Source of the DNA: Acerihabitans arboris
Lineage (GTDB): Bacteria > Pseudomonadota > Gammaproteobacteria > Enterobacterales > Enterobacteriaceae
Length of the DNA stretch: 64,000 bases
Assembly: GCF_010131535.1 (NCBI RefSeq)
Contig: NZ_WUBS01000002.1
Span: 372,001-436,000, forward strand
Reading direction: 5' to 3'
The notes beneath the pieces were generated by a model, which saw nothing but the letters and a program-made list of their open reading frames with translations, was not told where the DNA came from and ran no database searches. The translations under genes were made by a program, and so were the position numbers. Below are positions 50,821 to 60,741 of the stretch, piece after piece (position 1 is the first letter of the stretch; each line of letters starts with the position of its first letter).

Positions 50821-50972
50821 TTAACACAACAGCGGGTAATGGTATCACCGCATAGCATGCGCGGCGCTTAACCTTGGCAAAAACTGTGTATTTAAAATCT
50901 CAGGCAATATCATCGTCTCAATAAATTAGCATATTCAGTATGTAGTCATTTCCTAATCTTGGCGGCAAATCG

Positions 50973-51099
50973 CAGGCATAAAAAAACCGCCTATCGGCGG
51001 TATCAACTTGCTCATACTACTTTGTTTTTATTACGAAATCTGGTTTGGTACCCGGGACGGGACTTGAACCCGTACAGCCATAAAGCCGAGGGATTTTAA
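50973..51099. repeat. tRNA-Leu-derived direct repeat, copy 3 (intact locus)
   Basis: The authentic copy: terminator, then the 3' half of the functional leuZ. Defines the shared segment with copies 1 and 2. Confidence 0.93.
50980..51001 (-). terminator. terminator of the glyW-cysT-leuZ operon
   Basis: Minus strand: ACCGCC, loop GATA, GGCGGT, then T-run. Lies 44 bases past the tRNA-Leu 3' end. Copies occur in repeats 1 and 2. Confidence 0.85.
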
Positions 51100-51132
51100 A
51101 TCCCTTGTGTCTACCGATTCCACCACCCGGGC
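51046..51132 (-). tRNA. leuZ: tRNA-Leu(UAA)
   Basis: 87 bases with encoded CCA. Anticodon TAA (complement at 51096-51098), long variable arm, acceptor GCCCGGG paired with CCCGGGT. Matches E. coli leuZ and its operon position. Confidence 0.97.
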
Positions 51133-51150
51133 GTCGGGGAAATAACATAT

Positions 51151-51224
51151 TGGAGGCGCGTCCCGGAGTCGAACCGAGGTGGGCGGATTTGCAATCCGCT
51201 GCATGGCCACTCTGCCAACGCGCC
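51151..51224 (-). tRNA. cysT: tRNA-Cys(GCA)
   Basis: 74 bases, acceptor GGCGCGT, anticodon GCA in TTGCAAA, encoded CCA. Second tRNA of the operon. Confidence 0.97.
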
Positions 51225-51258
51225 CTTTACTGCCTTTGGAAAGGCTTCGTTGTACATC

Positions 51259-51333
51259 TGGAGCGGGAAACGAGGCTCGAACTCGCGACCCCAACCTTGG
51301 CAAGGTTGTGCTCTACCACTGAGCTATTCCCGC
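51259..51333 (-). tRNA. glyW: tRNA-Gly(GCC)
   Basis: 75 bases, acceptor GCGGGAA, anticodon GCC in TTGCCAA, encoded CCA. The D-loop is one base shorter than in E. coli glyW. Confidence 0.97.
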
Positions 51334-51491
51334 ATCGATAAAAGCTACTTGTTTTTACTTACTAATTTTTAGTGTTATCGTCTGGCAATCGGTCGTTGCT
51401 TTCGATGCGTTGCATTCTACTGACCTGACGTAGCGAGTCAACAGAATTATCGTGCTCAAGCACCTGTTTGTTGATTTTTACGGCGCTTCGA

Positions 51492-52040
51492 TCAGTGTTC
51501 GAACAAATCATGGCGGGCGGCGTTCAAATACTGGAACATCGACCAGAACGTCAGCACCGCGGCAACGTACAGCGCGGCGATGCCGATGCCGGTCACTATC
51601 TGCTCTGGACGCCAGAGAAGCGCGACCAGCGCCAGCATCTGGGCGGTGGTTTTCACCTTGCCAATCCAGGAAACGGCAACGCTGCTGCGTTTGCCGATCT
51701 CCGCCATCCATTCGCGCAGTGCCGAGATAATGATCTCGCGGGCGATCATCGTCGCTGCCGGCAGTGTTATCCACCATGAGTGGAAATGTTCTGCCACCAA
51801 AACCAAGGCGATAGCCACCATGACCTTATCTGCGACCGGATCGAGGAACGCGCCAAAACGCGTCGTTTGTTTCCAGCGCCGGGCCAGGAAACCATCAAAC
51901 CAATCGGTAACCGCCGCGAAGATGAAAATCAACGCGCATGCCAGCGGCGCCCAGTAGAATGGCAGGTAAAAAGCCAGGACGAAAAAGGGTATCATTACGA
52001 CACGCAACAATGTAAGCCAAGTCGGTATATTCAATTGCAT
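51492..52040 (-). CDS. pgsA: phosphatidylglycerophosphate synthase
   Basis: Inner-membrane enzyme that makes PGP from CDP-diacylglycerol and glycerol-3-phosphate. 182 aa, as in E. coli. CDP-alcohol phosphatidyltransferase motif [14 protein letters not shown] with the following [11 protein letters not shown]. About four membrane helices. Follows uvrC by 58 bases. Confidence 0.96.
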   Translation of the reverse strand: MQLNIPTWLTLLRVVMIPFFVLAFYLPFYWAPLACALIFIFAAVTDWFDGFLARRWKQTTRFGAFLDPVADKVMVAIALVLVAEHFHSWWITLPAATMIAREIIISALREWMAEIGKRSSVAVSWIGKVKTTAQMLALVALLWRPEQIVTGIGIAALYVAAVLTFWSMFQYLNAARHDLFEH

Positions 52041-52098
52041 AATGCCACGTTAACTATCTGGCTAAAGTAGAGATAACGAGTATGTTGCTACATCGCCG

Positions 52099-53931
52099 TT
52101 AGTGTTTCAATGCATTAAAAATTTTTTCTGCCAATGCGTTTGAAATACCCGGTACCTGAGCAATTTCCTCAAGACTTGCGTTCCGTAAAGGCTGCAAACC
52201 GCCCATGTATTTTAACAGGGTTTGGCGACGTTTAGGGCCCACACCTTCAATTAATTCCAATGCGCTGGTATTTTTAACTTTGGCACGCTTATTACGATGC
52301 CCGGTGATGGCATGGCTGTGGGAATCATCGCGGATATGCTGGATGACATGCAGCGCTGGCGAATCAGGCGGCAACGATATGCCTTCGCCATGCGCCTTGA
52401 AGAACAGCGTTTCCAGCCCCGCTTTTCGCTCCGTGCCTTTGGCAATACCCAACAGGATAACCCGTGATTTGTCCCAGGGCACATCCAACTGGGCAAAAAC
52501 ATCAATCGCCATCCCCAGTTGCCCCTTGCCGCCATCGATAATAACCACATCGGGAATTTTGCTGTCCTCGAGCGCCTTACCGTAACGGCGGCGCAATACT
52601 TGTGTCATGGCCGCGTAATCATCCCCAGGCGTGATGCCCTCTATATTAAAGCGACGATACTCGGCCCGCACCGGTCCGTTGGCGTCAAACACCACGCAGG
52701 AGGCGATGGTTTGCTCGCCCATGGTATGGCTGATGTCAAAACACTCCATTCGCCTGATGGACTCCAGTCCCAGCAGTTCAGCCAGTGCCGCAAGTCGCTG
52801 GTGGATAGTGGACTGCTGGGATAATTTTGTGATCAATGCCGTCGAGGCATTGGTGCGCGCCAATTTCAGATAACGCGCGCGGTCGCCACGGGGGCGCGAT
52901 TGAATTTGCACCTTGCGTCCGGCCAGCTCACTTAACGATTCCGATAGCAGATCTTTTTCCGGCAGGGAAAAATCGAGCAGGATTTCCCCGGGCAAGGTGC
53001 GCATCTGGCTGCCTTGCAGATAGAATTGGCCGACAAACGTTTGCACCACTTCGGAGAGATCGGTTCCCATCGGCACTTTAGGAAAATAACTGCGGCTGCC
53101 CAACACCTTGCCCTGGCGGATAAATAACACATGCACGCATGCCATGCCGGCATCGAATGCGACGCCGATAACATCCAGATCTTCATTATCGCCCGTAACG
53201 AACTGTTTTTCGGTAACCCGCCTAACCGCCTGTATCTGGTCGCGGGCGCGGGCGGCCTCTTCAAAATTCAGCCCCCGGCTGGCCAACTCCATTCGTTCAA
53301 CCAGTTGATTCAGGACCTGCTGATCCTTGCCGGATAAAAAAAGCCGGACATAATCAACCTGATGCTGGTATTCCTCGTCACTCACCAGGCCCTTGACGCA
53401 TGGCCCCAGACAACGGCCGATCTGATATTGCAGGCACGGACGGGAGCGATTACGGTAGACGCTATCCTCGCACTGACGGATGGGGAAAAGCTTTTGCAGC
53501 AACGCCAGAGTTTCACGGACGGCATAACCGTTGGGGAAGGGACCGAAGTATTCACCTTTCGCATGCTTGGCCCCGCGGTGCACGCTTAAGCGCGGATGTG
53601 CATCGCCGCTGAGGAATATCAGCGGGTAGGATTTGTCATCCCGGAGCAGGACATTGTAGCGCGGCTGGAACAACTTGATATAGTTGTGCTCCAGCAGAAG
53701 CGCCTCAGTCTCGGTATGGGTAATGGTCACGTCGATTTGGGCGATGCTTTTAACCAGGGCCTCCGTTTTACGGCTGGAAACCTGCAGGCGAAAGTAACTC
53801 GCCAGACGTTTTTTCAGGTCTTTTGCCTTGCCGACATAAATGACAGTGTCCGCAGCGTCATACATTCTATAGACGCCCGGCTGACTGGTGACGGTTTTAA
53901 GGAATTCTTTGGGATTGAAGCTGTCAGTCAC
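52099..53931 (-). CDS. uvrC: UvrC, excinuclease ABC subunit C
   Basis: Makes both incisions in nucleotide excision repair. 610 aa. N-terminal GIY-YIG nuclease ([18 protein letters not shown]), cysteine cluster near 154-178, UVR domain, RNase-H-like second nuclease (ECFDISH, DGGKGQL), C-terminal helix-hairpin-helix pair. Starts with GTG at 53931 and overlaps uvrY by 8 bases, the conserved uvrY-uvrC arrangement. Confidence 0.96.
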   Translation of the reverse strand: MTDSFNPKEFLKTVTSQPGVYRMYDAADTVIYVGKAKDLKKRLASYFRLQVSSRKTEALVKSIAQIDVTITHTETEALLLEHNYIKLFQPRYNVLLRDDKSYPLIFLSGDAHPRLSVHRGAKHAKGEYFGPFPNGYAVRETLALLQKLFPIRQCEDSVYRNRSRPCLQYQIGRCLGPCVKGLVSDEEYQHQVDYVRLFLSGKDQQVLNQLVERMELASRGLNFEEAARARDQIQAVRRVTEKQFVTGDNEDLDVIGVAFDAGMACVHVLFIRQGKVLGSRSYFPKVPMGTDLSEVVQTFVGQFYLQGSQMRTLPGEILLDFSLPEKDLLSESLSELAGRKVQIQSRPRGDRARYLKLARTNASTALITKLSQQSTIHQRLAALAELLGLESIRRMECFDISHTMGEQTIASCVVFDANGPVRAEYRRFNIEGITPGDDYAAMTQVLRRRYGKALEDSKIPDVVIIDGGKGQLGMAIDVFAQLDVPWDKSRVILLGIAKGTERKAGLETLFFKAHGEGISLPPDSPALHVIQHIRDDSHSHAITGHRNKRAKVKNTSALELIEGVGPKRRQTLLKYMGGLQPLRNASLEEIAQVPGISNALAEKIFNALKH

Positions 53932-54580
53932 TGCTTAATAAACTCTCCGCATTGAACAACCCATGCCGGATGGCCAAATGTGTTAATTCGACATCGCCGC
54001 CGATGTTAAGTTTACTAAACATTCTATAACGATAGCTATTTACCGTTTTGGGGCTCAGATTAAGTTGCTCAGAAATCTCATTCACTTTTTGCCCCTTGGT
54101 GATCATCAACATAATCTGCAACTCGCGTTGGGACAAACATTCAAACGGCGTCTCCGCCTGGGGCTCAAGCTGGCTCAAGGCCATCTGCTGCGCGATGTCT
54201 GAGGCAATGTAGCGCTTACCGGCGTTGACGGAGCGGATGGCACAAATCACTTCCTGTGGCGCCGCCGCTTTGCTCAGATATCCCGCCGCTCCCGCCTGCA
54301 TTACTTTAGCAGGTAATGGATTCTCAGTGTGAATAGTGAGCATGATAACTTTGATATCAGGAGAGAAACGGATGATTTTACGCGTAGCCTCAAGGCCGCC
54401 GATCCCCGGCATGTTCATATCCATCAACACCACGTTGACACAATTGCTACGGCACCATTTTACCGCATCTTCGCCACACTGCGCTTCCCCAACAACTTTA
54501 AAACCTTTGATATCATCAAGAATGCGTCGTATCCCTGCACGCACTAATTCGTGGTCATCAACAAGAAAAACGCTTATCAA
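53924..54580 (-). CDS. uvrY: UvrY/GacA response regulator
   Basis: Response regulator of the BarA-UvrY system that activates CsrB/CsrC RNAs. 218 aa from a TTG start at 54580, with GGAGA eight bases upstream; a TTG 15 bases earlier is possible but sits on the ribosome site. Receiver domain with VDDHE and phospho-acceptor Asp in [10 protein letters not shown]; LuxR-type HTH near 150-205 (INEISEQ-like [19 protein letters not shown]). Confidence 0.95.
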   Translation of the reverse strand: MISVFLVDDHELVRAGIRRILDDIKGFKVVGEAQCGEDAVKWCRSNCVNVVLMDMNMPGIGGLEATRKIIRFSPDIKVIMLTIHTENPLPAKVMQAGAAGYLSKAAAPQEVICAIRSVNAGKRYIASDIAQQMALSQLEPQAETPFECLSQRELQIMLMITKGQKVNEISEQLNLSPKTVNSYRYRMFSKLNIGGDVELTHLAIRHGLFNAESLLSSD

Positions 54581-55147
54581 AGATAAAATCTCCAAAAAAA
54601 GGGAGTGATGTAAAGCGAATCAGATATTTATGACTTAATATTACTGCTTTTTAAGTAAATAATGAATATAGATATCCGCTTATACTATAAAAATTCAGCA
54701 GTGCTACCTGTTGATACTCATTTTAGACATATAGGTTAAGCTACGGCAAGAGAATTTCACAACAATCGCTTGACTGTTTTACATTCCTTTGATCAAGCTG
54801 CCACAACGGTGGGTATTTACCTACTGCCGTGGTTTATATGCTTAAAAGTTGACCTTAGAGAAAAATAGTTAAATGCGATAAAATACAATTAGTTAAGTAA
54901 AAATGCAATATTAAGCTACATTGGTATAAATCATTCTTTTTTGAAAGATATTCAATAAAAATATTAATTAGTTATTACTTTCAGACTTACTTTTCAGTTT
55001 TCGAAAGCATATTGCCGCCTGGGGGGATGACGCCCCTGCCCACGCAACTTTACGCACGGTGAATTAGGGCCAGACGGGCAGATAAGCCGTTTTCTGCCGC
55101 TTCACTTAAGATACTCTGGCGTTTCGTTAAATATCCAAAACAAAACC
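54581..55147. other. AT-rich region between divergent uvrY and yecF
   Basis: About 570 bases with no supported gene. It must contain the uvrY promoter. In E. coli sdiA lies beyond yecF; no sdiA is seen on either side of yecF here. Confidence 0.5.
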
Positions 55148-55156
55148 TGTTATAAT
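55148..55156 (+). promoter_or_regulatory. extended -10 promoter of yecF
   Basis: TGTTATAAT: perfect TATAAT (55151-55156) with the TG extension; the -35 region is weak. About 78 bases before yecF. Confidence 0.65.
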
Positions 55157-55234
55157 TCGCCTTGAGAAGGTGTCGAGAGGGGCCTAACACCGAAGCCCGA
55201 TCGGCCAAGACCACATTACGCACTAGGAGACCCA

Positions 55235-55459
55235 ATGGGTAAAGTTGAATTTTCCACCGACGATGAGACAGCCGTTTTGGCGCAAGAGCTCAACTGCATG
55301 AAGGCCATGGTGACATTGATCCTGAAAGCCATGGGCCAGGCAGATGCAGGAAAAGTCATTATCAAAATGGAAAAATATATCACCGAGCTGGAAGATCCTG
55401 CGCAGGCGGATGTTTTCAGCAACACGATCAAACAGATTAAATACGCCTATAAGCAGTGA
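55235..55459 (+). CDS. yecF: YecF (DUF2594) protein
   Basis: 74 aa, as in E. coli. Block CMKAMVTLILKAMGQADAGKV and the end VFSNTIKQIKYAYKQ are family signatures. Small cytosolic helical protein of unknown role, next to uvrY as in E. coli. Ribosome site AGGAGA. Confidence 0.93.
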   Translation: MGKVEFSTDDETAVLAQELNCMKAMVTLILKAMGQADAGKVIIKMEKYITELEDPAQADVFSNTIKQIKYAYKQ

Positions 55460-55585
55460 TATTACAGGCACATATCCTGGCTTGTCATATCCAATGAAAG
55501 CCAGGGCATGTGCTAAAGGATCGATGAGACTTGCTATCAATCATGTTAGACTCCGGGTCCTGACTTCAAGCCTGTTAGTGATTCT

Positions 55586-55930
55586 ATGAATCTGTTGCTA
55601 AAAGCCTTAATGGGTGCCGCGATTGTGCTGTTAATCGGAGTGCTGTCAAAAACACGCAACTATTACCTTGCCGGCCTGCTTCCCCTCTTTCCCACCTTTG
55701 CGCTGATTGCGCATTATATTGTGGGCAGCGAGCGCGGCGTCGAGGCGCTGCGCACCACCATCTTGTTCGGCATATGGGCGGTAATACCTTACCTTATATA
55801 CCTTGTCGCACTTTATTTTCTTATCGGACACTTCCGTTTGTCCCATGCGTTGTCTGGCGCCGTCATTTGCTGGGCCGCGGCGGCCTGGCTTCTGATCCTG
55901 GTTTGGCGAGGCTGGCACGGCCAGGGCTGA
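55586..55930 (+). CDS. GlpM-family inner-membrane protein
   Basis: 114 aa, four membrane helices. The conserved block SKTRNYYLAGLLPLFPTF and YIVGSERG match the GlpM family (named from the Pseudomonas aeruginosa glp region, linked to alginate). Role in enterobacteria unknown. Occupies the place downstream of yecF. Confidence 0.85.
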   Translation: MNLLLKALMGAAIVLLIGVLSKTRNYYLAGLLPLFPTFALIAHYIVGSERGVEALRTTILFGIWAVIPYLIYLVALYFLIGHFRLSHALSGAVICWAAAAWLLILVWRGWHGQG

Positions 55931-56051
55931 ATCTCGTCATGCCAGCGTGGCAATCAATCGCATTTTCGTATTGTTTTTGCTTCGAAATCCATACTGGATT
56001 AATTTGAAAGCACGCTATAATCGAAAAAAATGGCTGGAGTAAAAGTAAAAA

Positions 56052-56213
56052 ATGAAAAGAATACTATTTTTAGCTTTGATTACCATTCTTACTGGATGCG
56101 TTGAACCACGTCCCACCTCCGACCCAGTGCCGCAAGGCAGTCCGCAAAATGTCGGGAACTGTACCTGCAGCAGCTTAGTAACCTGTTCCTGTGGCTCGAC
56201 CGCGAAGCCCTGA
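56052..56213 (+). CDS. 53-aa lipoprotein, cysteine-rich
   Basis: Lipobox LTGC (about 13-16), then a Pro-rich spacer and a cysteine cluster NCTCSSLVTCSCG with four closely spaced cysteines after the lipid Cys. Possible metal binding or disulfides. No family recognised. The ribosome site is poor, but the lipobox supports a real gene. Confidence 0.62.
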   Translation: MKRILFLALITILTGCVEPRPTSDPVPQGSPQNVGNCTCSSLVTCSCGSTAKP

Positions 56214-56273
56214 TAGAGATTGATTATCATGAATGCCAGGGCAAAGCTTATACATTAGGCCCGGACCTGGCAT

Positions 56274-57305
56274 TCATAACGACCTTAGCCATACCACCTG
56301 TGATTCGTTCATATTCTCCAGCGCCCATAATTCATGATGCTCTTTTCGGGCCTGGTTAGGCGTGATGCCATAAGCAGAAAAGAACAGACGATTGAACGCG
56401 GCCGGTTCAAACTGCCAGTAATAAGCAATTTCGGCCACCTTCCATGGTTGATATTGCGGTTTGAGTAACATCCGGGTTGCGGCAACTATCCTTTTTTTAC
56501 GGATATGGGCAACAATACCGCCGAATGGCTCAAATAACCGGTAAAGCGAGGAGCGCGACAGACCGAATTTTTGACATATCAGTTCGGCGCCCAGCGCGGG
56601 AACCCGCAGATGCTCCTGGATAAAATCACAAATCCGGGTGATGATATGCAGTTTAGTGTCCATCATTATGGGCTGTATCGGCGCATGGGTGGAGCGTATG
56701 GCGGATATCACAAAATCGATGATGGGCCTGGCAACCTGATTTACCTCCGCGTGGCTGAAGTTTGCGCTATGGCTCATTAACGCAGTAATATTTGTTGCTA
56801 TCATCCGGCTAAGAAAATCTTTCTGCGGAATTATTTTACCATGCAGTTGACAGCAATTATCAATATCAGAAAGCAACGCACGGGGAATAGCCACATAGAG
56901 GACATCAATATAATTTGAGTTTCTGGATTCCCGCATCTTCATATTAATAGGCTGAAGGACATCAAGTAAAATAATATCCCCAGCAGAAAGCTCAATATTG
57001 ACGTATCCGGCCTTACCTTCAATCCCCCCTTCCACTACCGACATTAATATGAAATGGTCATTTAAATTATCATATTTATGAGGCAAATTAATTAAACTCT
57101 GCCCGGTAGACTTTAGTCGTCCACAAATAAATACATCAAAATGATGCGCTTCAACACTCCAGGTCAAATGTTCAGCCTGCGTGCGTGAAAAGTTAGACTC
57201 GAGCAGGGCGGCGTTAACGCCCGACCGCCAGCGGTCGACCTTTGATGTAATGCCTTCCGCAATAAGCGATTTATCAAGAATAATACGACTTTTATGATTA
57301 GTCAT
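56274..57305 (-). CDS. AraC-family transcriptional regulator
   Basis: 343 aa. N-terminal cupin-like sensing region (about 25-180, AraC-binding-like type) and C-terminal double HTH (about 230-320: AELICQKFGLSRSSLYRLF and VAEIAYYWQFEPAAFNRLF). The effector is unknown. Convergent with the small lipoprotein gene; a long AT-rich region lies upstream. Confidence 0.88.
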   Translation of the reverse strand: MTNHKSRIILDKSLIAEGITSKVDRWRSGVNAALLESNFSRTQAEHLTWSVEAHHFDVFICGRLKSTGQSLINLPHKYDNLNDHFILMSVVEGGIEGKAGYVNIELSAGDIILLDVLQPINMKMRESRNSNYIDVLYVAIPRALLSDIDNCCQLHGKIIPQKDFLSRMIATNITALMSHSANFSHAEVNQVARPIIDFVISAIRSTHAPIQPIMMDTKLHIITRICDFIQEHLRVPALGAELICQKFGLSRSSLYRLFEPFGGIVAHIRKKRIVAATRMLLKPQYQPWKVAEIAYYWQFEPAAFNRLFFSAYGITPNQARKEHHELWALENMNESQVVWLRSL

Positions 57306-57898
57306 CTGGATGCTTAATTATCGAGGGAACGAACATGCGCCTGGGAAAAACCAATGACGCAACCATGTTGATAGAGGATATATCAACCGCAGGCATGACA
57401 TTACGCTAAAGAATTTATATTTAGAATTTTTATAATCATAATCTTTTCGCTTGTATTTTGCAAGATCTATTTTCTTGAACGACAGTCAGTTAGCGCCTGA
57501 AAGTGTCATATAACATGTTTACAACAATATCTAACAACAACATGCTAATCAGCAGCCAAACCTGAATTGGACGCGATAAATGGTTTATAATAATAAACCG
57601 CTCTTTACTCTCTGGTATTAACCCTTTAGCCACCGCCCGGCCTGTAGTCTATTCAGCATCGCCATTACCGGTGGCCACCCGGATCATACATTTTACAACA
57701 TAGGCAAACCGATATCGCTAAGCGCCCGCCGGGCCAAGGGGGAAGCGCGTCAAGCAAAAAGATCAGATTGCCCAACGTGTGATTAATCACACTAAAAATT
57801 GATCTACATCCGTAATCTGCGAAGTTATAGGGCGCAGTATTCTTAGGGTCACCCGCTACGGAGTGGCAAACTTAGTTATCTATGGTTAAGGAATAGGT
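57306..57898. other. AT-rich intergenic region
   Basis: About 590 bases. Contains a perfect palindrome at 57777-57792 and, at 57736-57749, a 14-mer also found before the GH1-like gene. No gene supported. Confidence 0.5.
57777..57792. promoter_or_regulatory. perfect palindrome, candidate operator
   Basis: GTGTGATTAATCACAC. It contains TGTGA and TCACA as in CRP sites, but with a four-base spacer instead of six, so CRP is doubtful. Lies about 107 bases before the 61-aa gene. Confidence 0.5.
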
Positions 57899-58084
57899 AT
57901 GTCCAAGAAACCTGCTGAAAATTCAAGTAAAAAAAATGTTAACGTTCAATCGGCTGAGTCAAAGAGTGGCAAGAATGAAAACCACCCGGCGGCCAATGAA
58001 GGGGGCAATACCCAACCCGCGCCAACCAAGCAGGGCCGTGACAGAGATCAAAATAAAAAGTCACGCGAGAACAAACATAAATAA
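57899..58084 (+). CDS. 61-aa hydrophilic disordered protein
   Basis: No hydrophobic core; rich in Lys, Asn, Ser and Gln (SKKPAENSSKKNVNVQ, DRDQNKKSRENKHK). Ribosome site AAGGA. Composition resembles small stress-induced hydrophilins. No homologue recognised, so function unassigned. Confidence 0.6.
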   Translation: MSKKPAENSSKKNVNVQSAESKSGKNENHPAANEGGNTQPAPTKQGRDRDQNKKSRENKHK

Positions 58085-58830
58085 TAAATTGTTTTGTATG
58101 TAATTTTGAAAATGTCTCGCCGGATGCCGAAAAGTCCCCATCCGGCCTTATCGTTGAGCAACCCTCGCCTGACCCATCGGATTTATTATCCGTTCACGAC
58201 CCAGCGGCTGGTTATCTTCATTATAAGCAGACCGACGTTATGACATCGAAGCAAGCCTTTTTATAGAGTGTCCAAGCGCGCATGAATGCAAAAACGGCCT
58301 GATTGTTCCCTTGCCGCAATCATGGATTTTCACTGAATAACCGTCTGCCGATGCCCTTAGCAGTAAAAACCCTATAGCCTAAGCGATCATTAACCCATGG
58401 GACATATATAATTATTATTGGTGACACTTATCGCAATATAACCCACAACAAAACACCCCTATGAGGGATATATTTTTTAACTACACGCCAATTATCTGAT
58501 ATTCCAGTAAAAAGTTTATTCATTTCATAATTATTTCAAAAAACATATTACAAATGTATATATAAATACAATAAAATTATTTTTGTGACGAAGAATAAAG
58601 TAAAGTTATATATATATTTATCAATTAGATACAAAAATAATGAGATTATTCTTAAAGGAGAAGACCTATTTGCGCTTTTACAACATGCCTTCTAATATTA
58701 ACTTTATTGGTGCGCTAGGTAAAATTTTAGCCCAATAAACGATCTAAAGGTTAACTCAATATTTATTGTCTTAGCCTGAGGATTAAACTTGGTAAATACA
58801 TAATTTAATTTATCTACATAGGTGAATATT
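58085..58830. other. very AT-rich intergenic region
   Basis: About 745 bases without a supported gene, with long A/T runs from 58380. Nothing assigned besides the expected promoter of the KGG gene. Confidence 0.5.
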
Positions 58831-59004
58831 ATGGCAGAACATCGTGGTTCCGGTAACTTCGCAGACGATAAACAGAAAGCGTCGGAAGCAGGCAAGAAAG
58901 GTGGCCAGAAAAGCGGCAGCGGCAGTTTCAAAAACGATCCTGAAAAAGCGTCCGAAGCCGGCAAAAAAGGCGGCTCCAGCAACCATGGCGGTGGCCGCCA
59001 TTAA
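58831..59004 (+). CDS. KGG-repeat stress protein (YciG/YmdF-like)
   Basis: 57 aa from MAEHRGSGNFADD. Two tandem stress-induced KGG motifs, each with F-x-x-D-x-x-K-A-S-E-A-G-K-K-G-G. In E. coli the relatives YciG, YmdF and YjdJ-like proteins are sigma-S-dependent; YciG affects motility. AGGTGA lies five bases before the ATG; an upstream in-frame GTG is part of this site. Confidence 0.9.
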   Translation: MAEHRGSGNFADDKQKASEAGKKGGQKSGSGSFKNDPEKASEAGKKGGSSNHGGGRH

Positions 59005-59463
59005 CAGGCCGCCTTGGGTTGTTATAGCGTCCTGCACAGGATTGTAATGATCCAGAGTTATTACCGGTTAGAATACTTACCTTACGGATTATATCCGCCT
59101 GTAAAGTAGAAAATGGCGATAAACAGTGCCCTTTCAGAGCCTGAAAGGGCATTTAGTTTATCCAGATCCCACCTGTTTCGCTACCTGCCATCATCATAAA
59201 AATGCATAATGACTTCCACAGTGGCGCAGGTGATATGAGTGTTTAAACAATTTTTCAACCATTACTCAAGGCAATAGGTCGACATTTCAAATAAAGAGTA
59301 TTTTTTAATAAATCTTATGTTTAAACAGCTTATGAAGCTTAAACATTTTGCCGCTTTTTATCATGCACAATTTTCATACGCGGACACGTTGTCGCCATCG
59401 AGAGTTATTAGGAGTTGCGCTACGGGGAAGAGTAATACGGATCACAGCAAGGAAATGGGTTGT
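59005..59463. other. intergenic region
   Basis: Holds a terminator-like hairpin (59127-59152) and then AT-rich DNA downstream of tRNA-Lys. Short frames here are not supported. Confidence 0.5.
59127..59152 (+). terminator. terminator-like hairpin after the KGG gene
   Basis: Arms TGCCCTTTCAG/CTGAAAGGGCA with a three-base loop, then TTTAGTTTA. Strong stem, weak T-tract; about 120 bases past the gene. Confidence 0.6.
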
Positions 59464-59539
<76 letters not shown>

Positions 59540-59549
59540 AACGCCGTGC

Positions 59550-59578
59550 ATTATTCTCTAGTTGGACCCTGCTGTCAA
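59550..59578 (-). promoter_or_regulatory. promoter of tRNA-Lys
   Basis: Minus strand: perfect -35 TTGACA (59573-59578), 17-base spacer, -10 AATAAT (59550-59555), just upstream of the tRNA 5' end. Confidence 0.82.
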
Positions 59579-59679
59579 ACGCTTCGTGGCCTTTTATAAA
59601 AAAAATCAGCGAACGACCACCGGGGACTTAATATTTGGTTGAATTCTAGCCACTCGTAACCGATTGTTAACAAAGATGA

Positions 59680-60426
59680 TTACATATTAGTCAGGTTACT
59701 ATCATATCCGGAGCAGACTTGTTTTAGCGCGGCACGAAATAGCGAAGGGCAAATCTGGAAGCGACGGCGGAATAAGGAGGTGAAATGCGCGTGGTTGCTG
59801 AAACCGCACTCCTTGGCAATATCCGCCACCCGCATGCTGGTAGCAAGCAGCAGTTCTCCACCTTTTTTGAGACGCTTTTCCATCAGCCATTGTTTAACCG
59901 GCATGCCGTATTTTTGGTGAAAGATAACGTTTAATTTATGGGTAGTGATGCCCAACTCCTTGGCGTACCTTGAAACCGCCCATTGATTGACATAATTTTC
60001 TTCAAAGAAGTCCAGCAACGTATTGTGCAAATTGAAGCCTATGAATTGATAAAGCAGGCTGGAAAAAAAAATTTTATCGATGCCCAGGCAATAGAGGTAT
60101 AAAAAACAGGCGGGGAAGTTTTTTTCCATAGCCATTAGTTTTTCGGTACTTTCAATAATCGAATCACCAATCGGAAATGTTTTATATATACCCCGCATAA
60201 AGGGCTTAAAAGGCAATGCCTCTGCTGCTTGCGATATAAGATCCTGATATAATGGTAATAGGTTTATCGGATAACAGGTTACAAAGACGAAGTCGTCGCT
60301 GTTCTTTTCTATGGAGAAAACACTTTCATCAGCCACAACAATATGATTTTTAGGAATAACATGCATTTCTCCCTCATGATTTAGCGCCCCACAATTTTTA
60401 AAAAGAATAAATTGTAATACATTCAT
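59680..60426 (-). CDS. AraC-type regulator beside rut
   Basis: 248 aa. N-terminal domain starts MNVLQFILFKNCG and is of no recognised class; C-terminal double HTH (about 150-235: AKELGITTHKLNVIFHQKYG and VADIAKECGFSNHAHFTSLF). AT-rich. It is divergent from rutA and occupies the position held by rutR in E. coli, but it is not a TetR-family protein. Whether it controls rut is unknown. Confidence 0.87.
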   Translation of the reverse strand: MNVLQFILFKNCGALNHEGEMHVIPKNHIVVADESVFSIEKNSDDFVFVTCYPINLLPLYQDLISQAAEALPFKPFMRGIYKTFPIGDSIIESTEKLMAMEKNFPACFLYLYCLGIDKIFFSSLLYQFIGFNLHNTLLDFFEENYVNQWAVSRYAKELGITTHKLNVIFHQKYGMPVKQWLMEKRLKKGGELLLATSMRVADIAKECGFSNHAHFTSLFRRRFQICPSLFRAALKQVCSGYDSNLTNM

Positions 60427-60630
60427 TAAGATTCTCGAGATTTTCTATTTCAGCGGAATGATATTTTGACCCTCTATATTTACATGACGACAGTTCAACC
60501 GCAGCATAATCAAATTACCATTAATGCGGGTCCTTCCGGATGAATTTTTGTAGTGCTTTTCCCCCCTGGGGAGGGATGGTTTGGGCAGCCAACCCTATTA
60601 TTTGTGCCGACGCACTGATTTAGATCATCT

Positions 60631-60647
60631 TGCCTGCTTTTTGTGCA
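60631..60647. promoter_or_regulatory. NtrC-like half-conserved site
   Basis: TGCCTGCTTTTTGTGCA. The right half fits the NtrC consensus (TGCACC-N5-GGTGCA) well, the left half poorly. Lies about 110 bases upstream of the -24 element, a usual enhancer distance. Confidence 0.4.
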
Positions 60648-60673
60648 TTTTTTATTTATCAAAGCATCTTTTT

Positions 60674-60689
60674 TTGACCATTCAATCAA
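60674..60689. promoter_or_regulatory. RutR-like operator
   Basis: TTGACCATTCAATCAA. The left half is the perfect RutR half-site TTGACCA; the right half keeps TCAA only. Lies between the NtrC-like site and the sigma-54 promoter. Confidence 0.5.
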
Positions 60690-60741
60690 CTTTGTTGATA
60701 CAGAAGCTAATAACAGCATGATTTATATATAGTTAAATATG

